Source of the DNA: an uncultured Oscillospiraceae bacterium
GTDB lineage: Bacteria; Bacillota; Clostridia; Oscillospirales; Oscillospiraceae
Length of the DNA stretch: 10,248 bases
Assembly: GCA_910584805.1 (NCBI GenBank)
Contig: CAJUCB010000068.1
Location: 1-10,248 of the forward strand
Reading direction: 5' to 3'
The position numbers were made by a program, and so were the translations under genes. Positions within the stretch are counted from its first letter, which is position 1; each line of letters starts with the position of its first letter. The notes beneath the pieces are model-generated. The model was not told the DNA's origin, searched no databases, and saw only the letters and a list, made by a program, of their open reading frames with translations. Shown one piece after another: positions 7,256-10,248 of this stretch.

Positions 7256-7283
7256 AAAAACCCTCCTTATCTGTGATAAGGAG
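7256..7283 (-). promoter_or_regulatory. Hairpin covering the small gene's ribosome binding site, with T-tract
   Basis: On the minus strand CTCCTTATC-ACA-GATAAGGAG is a perfect 9-bp stem (7275-7283 with 7263-7271, 3-base loop). The 3' arm contains most of the AAGGAGGG ribosome binding site of the 48-residue protein. The stem is followed by GG and five T's, so it could also end transcription. In RNA coming from the kinase gene both arms are present; RNA starting from the internal promoter would begin within the 5' arm and could not form it. Confidence 0.6.
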
Positions 7284-7289
7284 AGTTTA
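7284..7289 (-). promoter_or_regulatory. Candidate -10 of the transporter operon promoter
   Basis: TAAACT on the minus strand matches TATAAT at four of six positions. It lies nine bases after the last of four 11-bp-phased repeats, and no -35 hexamer is recognisable at the normal distance, as expected for a promoter that needs an OmpR-family activator. The start would be near 7277. Confidence 0.4.
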
Positions 7290-7298
7290 GACCCGCGG

Positions 7299-7337
7299 TG
7301 TGAAATTGGCGTGAGGTTCCGGTGAAATCCAGGTGAA
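7299..7337 (-). repeat. Four direct TTCAC repeats at 11-bp spacing: putative response regulator operator
   Basis: On the minus strand, TTCACC (7332-7337), TTCACC (7321-7326), CTCACG (7310-7315) and TTCACA (7299-7304) recur at exactly 11-bp intervals, separated by 5 bp. This geometry, one helical turn per repeat, is how PhoB and Bacillus PhoP dimers bind. The block begins one base after the kinase stop codon and ends just before the candidate -10. The OmpR-family regulator encoded two genes upstream is the natural candidate to bind it. Confidence 0.6.
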
Positions 7338-7338
7338 C

Positions 7339-8364
7339 TTATCCAATCGGGAGGGAGAAATAGAACCGCATCCCATCCGCCAGGGCTTGCGCGCCATAGG
7401 GGAGCTGCTGCATGGACAAAATCTGCGCCACGATGGACAGCCCCAGCCCGGAGCCACGGTAGGGGGCGCTGCTGTCCCGGTAGAATTTGTCCCAGAGCTT
7501 GGGCAGCTCCGTTTCCGGGACTGGCCTGCCCTGGTTGAAGATGGAGAAGTGCAGAGTTCCGTCCCCTTCGGTGAGCGCCAAGCGCAGGACGCCCCCGGGG
7601 CACACATTTTTCCTGGCGTTGAGGATCAGGTTGTCCAACACCTGTTCCATGCGCCGGCGGTCGGTCTCCACAAAAACTTTGTGCGCCGGCAACTGGTACT
7701 CCAGGGTAAAGTCGGCGTCTGGGGTGTCCAGCAAAAGCCGCCCGGCCACGGTTTCCACCAGTTCCACAAAGTCAAAACGGCTGAGGTCCAGCGCCGTGGC
7801 CCCGCTTTCCAGGGCGGACAGGTCCAGCAAGGTCACAATCAGGTCATTCATGCGCTCCACTTCGGAGACAATCACCTGGGCGTACTTCTGCTGTTTGGCT
7901 GGGTCCGTCTCCTCCTGCAAGCCCTCGGCGTAGGCCCGGATGATGCCCAGGGGCGTTTTCATCTCGTGGGACAGGCTGTCCACCAGCTCCTTGCGCTCTG
8001 CCAAGGACTGTTCCAGCCGGGCCAGGGCGGTTTGGAGCTTGTCCGCCATGGTGTTGAGGCTGTGGGAGAGCTCCCCAAACTCGTCCTGGGAGGACACAGC
8101 GCAGGGGGTTGAAAAATCCAGGCCAGCCATGCGTTTGGCGGAGGCGTTCAAATGAGAAAGGGGCTTGGAGATGAAGCGGCCCAGGAAGGCGTCCATGCCC
8201 AAAACCACCAGCAGCGCCAGACCCAGCCAGAGCCAAAAGGAAACCCTCTCGCTGAGGGGCAAGGCGGTGGACAGGAGGTAAGCGGCAACCAGAACGATGC
8301 CCGCCAGCTTGGAGAGCATCACGATCTTTTTCCGCACCGTGCGCAGGGAGAACCATGCTTTCAT
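7339..8364 (-). CDS. Sensor histidine kinase with two membrane segments and a very short external loop
   Basis: A 341-residue kinase. Two hydrophobic segments (about 15-35 and 43-61) are separated by only about seven residues, so there is no external sensing domain. A HAMP linker (about 60-112) follows, then the dimerisation/phosphoacceptor helix LSHEMKTPLG with H133 as the phosphorylated histidine. The ATP-binding part has the N box DNLILNARKN (244-253), an F box LWDKFYR (290-296) and a G2 box GSGLGLSIV (304-312). The G1 region reads FNQGRP rather than DxGxG, a variant worth noting. ATG 8364 overlaps the regulator stop by four bases (ATGA), with GAGGTGA just upstream, so both are made from one mRNA. 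Short-loop kinases often read out a partner transporter or damage within the membrane; here the transporter genes follow directly. Confidence 0.92.
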   Translation of the reverse strand: MKAWFSLRTVRKKIVMLSKLAGIVLVAAYLLSTALPLSERVSFWLWLGLALLVVLGMDAFLGRFISKPLSHLNASAKRMAGLDFSTPCAVSSQDEFGELSHSLNTMADKLQTALARLEQSLAERKELVDSLSHEMKTPLGIIRAYAEGLQEETDPAKQQKYAQVIVSEVERMNDLIVTLLDLSALESGATALDLSRFDFVELVETVAGRLLLDTPDADFTLEYQLPAHKVFVETDRRRMEQVLDNLILNARKNVCPGGVLRLALTEGDGTLHFSIFNQGRPVPETELPKLWDKFYRDSSAPYRGSGLGLSIVAQILSMQQLPYGAQALADGMRFYFSLPIG

Positions 8365-9029
8365 ACCGTCACCTCGAATTTGTAGCCGGAGCGGATCAAG
8401 GTGACGATATGCCGTCCCTCCTCCCCCAGCTTTTGCCGCAAGGTCTTGATGTGGGTGTCTACGGTGCGGGTGCTCCCCTGGAAGTCGTAGCCCCAGACCC
8501 GGTTTAGGAGCTGTTCCCGGCTGAACACCTGGCTGGGATTTGCCATGAGGAAGGCCAGCAAGGCGTATTCCTTATGGGTTAGGGTGAGCGCCTGGCCGTC
8601 CAGGCAGGCCCTGTGGGCGTTGGGTTGGAGGGAAATCTTCCCGGCGTAGATGGTCCCGGCGGGGGCGGCGGAGGCCCGGCGCAGGAGGGCGTTTACCTTG
8701 GCCAGCAGTACCTTGGGGCTGAAGGGCTTGGTCATGTAGTCGTCGGCCCCGTAGTCATAGCCCTTTAGCTTGTCCGCCTCGTCCCCCCTGGCCGTGAGCA
8801 TGATGATGGGCATGCTGCTCAGTTCCCGCGCCAGCTTGCAGACGGAAAAGCCGTCCAAGTGCGGCATCATCACGTCCAGGATCATCAGGTCCATGGGGTG
8901 GTTTTTTAAGATGGTCAGGGCATCCACACCGTCACCGGCGGTGAAGCAGGTATGGCCGCCGTTTCCCATGTACTCTGCAAGGATTGCTTGCATGGCCTGT
9001 TCATCTTCCACAATTAGAATGTTTGCCAT
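8361..9029 (-). CDS. OmpR/PhoB-family response regulator
   Basis: A 222-residue two-domain regulator. The receiver domain (1-~115) has the acidic pair E8/D9, phosphoacceptor D52 (LMILDVMMPHLDG), T79 and K101 (MTKPF). The C-terminal winged-helix domain (about 125-222) contains LTLTHKEYALLAFL, the recognition region FSREQLLNRVWGYD and the RTVDTHIKTLRQKLG helix, ending in IRSGYKFEV. It starts at ATG 9029 with GGGAGGG three to four bases upstream. It is the first gene of the block and shares a 4-base overlap with the kinase gene, its evident partner. The phased repeats at 7299-7337 are a likely binding site; I saw no similar repeat set in its own promoter region. Confidence 0.94.
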   Translation of the reverse strand: MANILIVEDEQAMQAILAEYMGNGGHTCFTAGDGVDALTILKNHPMDLMILDVMMPHLDGFSVCKLARELSSMPIIMLTARGDEADKLKGYDYGADDYMTKPFSPKVLLAKVNALLRRASAAPAGTIYAGKISLQPNAHRACLDGQALTLTHKEYALLAFLMANPSQVFSREQLLNRVWGYDFQGSTRTVDTHIKTLRQKLGEEGRHIVTLIRSGYKFEVTV

Positions 9030-9068
9030 AGTCCCTCCCAGCCGTTGCCCTATACCTTACTTCTTTTG

Positions 9069-9097
9069 ATTATATTTCCTTCTGGTGGAAAAGGCAA
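9069..9097 (-). promoter_or_regulatory. Promoter of the regulator-kinase operon
   Basis: On the minus strand TTGCCT (9092-9097), a 17-base spacer and a perfect TATAAT (9069-9074). Transcription would start near 9062, giving a leader of about 33 bases before ATG 9029. Confidence 0.7.
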
Positions 9098-9111
9098 GGG
9101 ATAAATCGGGC

Positions 9112-9140
9112 TTGTGCCTGGGGGAGGTCTTTGTTACAAT
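9112..9140 (+). promoter_or_regulatory. Promoter of recG
   Basis: TTGTGC (9112-9117), a 17-base spacer and TACAAT (9135-9140), with TG one base before the -10 (TGTTACAAT, extended -10). It is back to back with the regulator promoter, the two -35 elements only 14 bases apart. Confidence 0.7.
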
Positions 9141-9167
9141 GGTATGGTGATAGGAAAGGAGGCCCCC

Positions 9168-10248
9168 ATGGAACTGAATACCCCTTTGAATACCCTTCCC
9201 GGCATCGGCGCGGCCCGGGAGGCGGCCTTGGGGAAGCTGGGCCTCCACACTGTGGCGGATTTGCTCAGCCACTTCCCCCGGGACTATGAGGACCGGCACC
9301 TCTACCCGAACATCGCTGCCCTGCCCCAGGACGTGCCGGTGTGCTTCCAGGCCATGGTGGCGGAGCCCTTCCGTTCCAGCTACATCCGCAAGGGTATGAC
9401 CATTACCCAGGGGCGGGTGGTGGACGACACCGGGCAAGTGGCCCTGACCTTTTTCAACCTGCCCTATGCCAAAAAGGTCCTGGAAGAGGGACGGAGCTTT
9501 GTATTTTACGGCGTTGTCACTGGTGGAGGACGGCGGGCCATGGCCCATCCCCAATTCCAGCGGGTGGAGGACTACAACGCTGGGGACCCCATCCAGCCGG
9601 TGTATCCTCTCAGCGCCGGGGTGAGCAACCAACGGCTATTGGAGCTGATGCGCCTGGCTATGGACTGTATCCCCCAAATCCAGGAGACCTTGGAGGTGGA
9701 ACTCCGGCGGCAGTATGACTTGGCCCCGGTAGAACAGGCCTACCGGGCAGTCCACTTCCCCAAGAGTTGGGAGGAGCTGGAAACGGCCCGGCGGCGGCTG
9801 CGCTTTGAGGAGCTGTTCTGCCTGAACCTGGGGCTGGCCCTGATCCGCACCCGGCGGGAGGAGCAGCCGGCGGCGCCCTTTGTCCGGCAGGATCTGGGGC
9901 CTTTTCTGGAAAACCTCCCCTTTTCCCTCACCGCCGCCCAGCTGCGCTGCGTCCAAGAGGCGGCGGGGGATTTGAAACGGCCCGTCCCCATGAACCGGCT
10001 GCTGCAAGGGGATGTGGGGTCGGGAAAAACCGTGGTGGCTGCCGCCTGCGCTGTGCTGGCCTGGGAGAACGGCTGCCAGGCCGCCTTGATGGCGCCCACA
10101 GAGCTGTTGGCCCAGCAGCACCACCGCACGTTGTCGGAGTTGCTCTCCGGGACGGGGATGCGGGTGGGACTGCTCACCGGCTCCATGACCCCTGCCCAGA
10201 AGCGGGACTGCCGGGGGGCTTTGGAAGCGGGAGAGATCGACTTGATTG
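9168..10248 (+). CDS. recG: ATP-dependent DNA helicase RecG, N-terminal half (runs off window)
   Basis: The first 360 residues of RecG, about half of the usual ~680; the frame is open to the window end. RecG remodels stalled replication forks and drives branch migration of Holliday junctions. The N-terminal LPGIGAAREAALGKLG and ADLLSHFPRDYEDR (10-43) are typical, followed by the OB-fold wedge (about 55-130) that splits the fork. The helicase core starts near 250: FSLTAAQ (252-258, Q motif), MNRLLQGDVGSGKT with Walker A at 281-288, MAPTELLAQQH (308-318, motif Ia) and LLTGSM (335-340). ATG 9168 has AAAGGAGG five bases upstream and its own promoter. The helicase motifs III to VI and the C-terminus are beyond the window. 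Confidence 0.96.
   Translation, partial: MELNTPLNTLPGIGAAREAALGKLGLHTVADLLSHFPRDYEDRHLYPNIAALPQDVPVCFQAMVAEPFRSSYIRKGMTITQGRVVDDTGQVALTFFNLPYAKKVLEEGRSFVFYGVVTGGGRRAMAHPQFQRVEDYNAGDPIQPVYPLSAGVSNQRLLELMRLAMDCIPQIQETLEVELRRQYDLAPVEQAYRAVHFPKSWEELETARRRLRFEELFCLNLGLALIRTRREEQPAAPFVRQDLGPFLENLPFSLTAAQLRCVQEAAGDLKRPVPMNRLLQGDVGSGKTVVAAACAVLAWENGCQAALMAPTELLAQQHHRTLSELLSGTGMRVGLLTGSMTPAQKRDCRGALEAGEIDLI

Noticed and set aside
7112..7603. N-terminal extension of the ATPase up to 7603
   Set aside because: It overlaps the kinase gene in another frame and the small gene; family members begin at the MIEVRNLTF position, which has a good ribosome binding site.

Overview
The window looks like a chromosomal stretch from a spore-forming, high-GC member of the Clostridia, most likely an Oscillospiraceae-type gut bacterium (Oscillibacter/Flavonifractor-like). 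This is inferred from an AbrB/SpoVT-type regulator, the spmA-spmB spore maturation pair, strong GGAGG-type ribosome binding sites, frequent GTG/TTG starts and G+C-rich codon use. The genus is a guess. I see no mobile element, tRNA, rRNA or CRISPR array.

Layout. (1) 3-2501 (+): the last 832 residues of a large, acidic, Thr/Asp/Val-rich surface-layer-type protein that starts outside the window; its codons are visibly less GC-rich than the rest. It ends at a UUCG-loop hairpin, back to back with a second hairpin that ends the oppositely oriented abrB-like gene (2627-2869, -). (2) 2870-3103: intergenic region with an extended -10 promoter for the abrB-like gene and a weak sigma-E-like site before spmA. 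(3) 3104-4209 (+): spmA and spmB, closed by a strong intrinsic terminator. (4) 4260-9029 (-): a six-gene block read right to left: OmpR-family response regulator, short-loop sensor kinase, a 48-residue single-pass membrane protein, an ABC ATPase, and two ABC-2-type permeases. The genes within each half overlap or nearly touch. (5) 9168 to the end (+): the first 360 residues of recG, divergent from the regulator gene across a 138-bp region holding two good back-to-back promoters.

The most interesting part is the 84-bp gap (7255-7338) between the kinase and the small membrane protein. It carries four TTCAC-type repeats at exactly 11-bp spacing (typical of PhoB/PhoP-like OmpR-family operators), a -10-like hexamer, and a perfect 9-bp hairpin that buries the ribosome binding site of the small gene and is followed by five T's. 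My reading is that the two-component system activates the transporter operon from this internal promoter. The hairpin would form only in read-through RNA and would insulate the transporter genes from basal transcription of the regulator and kinase. The signal sensed and the substrate exported are unknown; an envelope stress or antimicrobial peptide is a reasonable guess from the module architecture.
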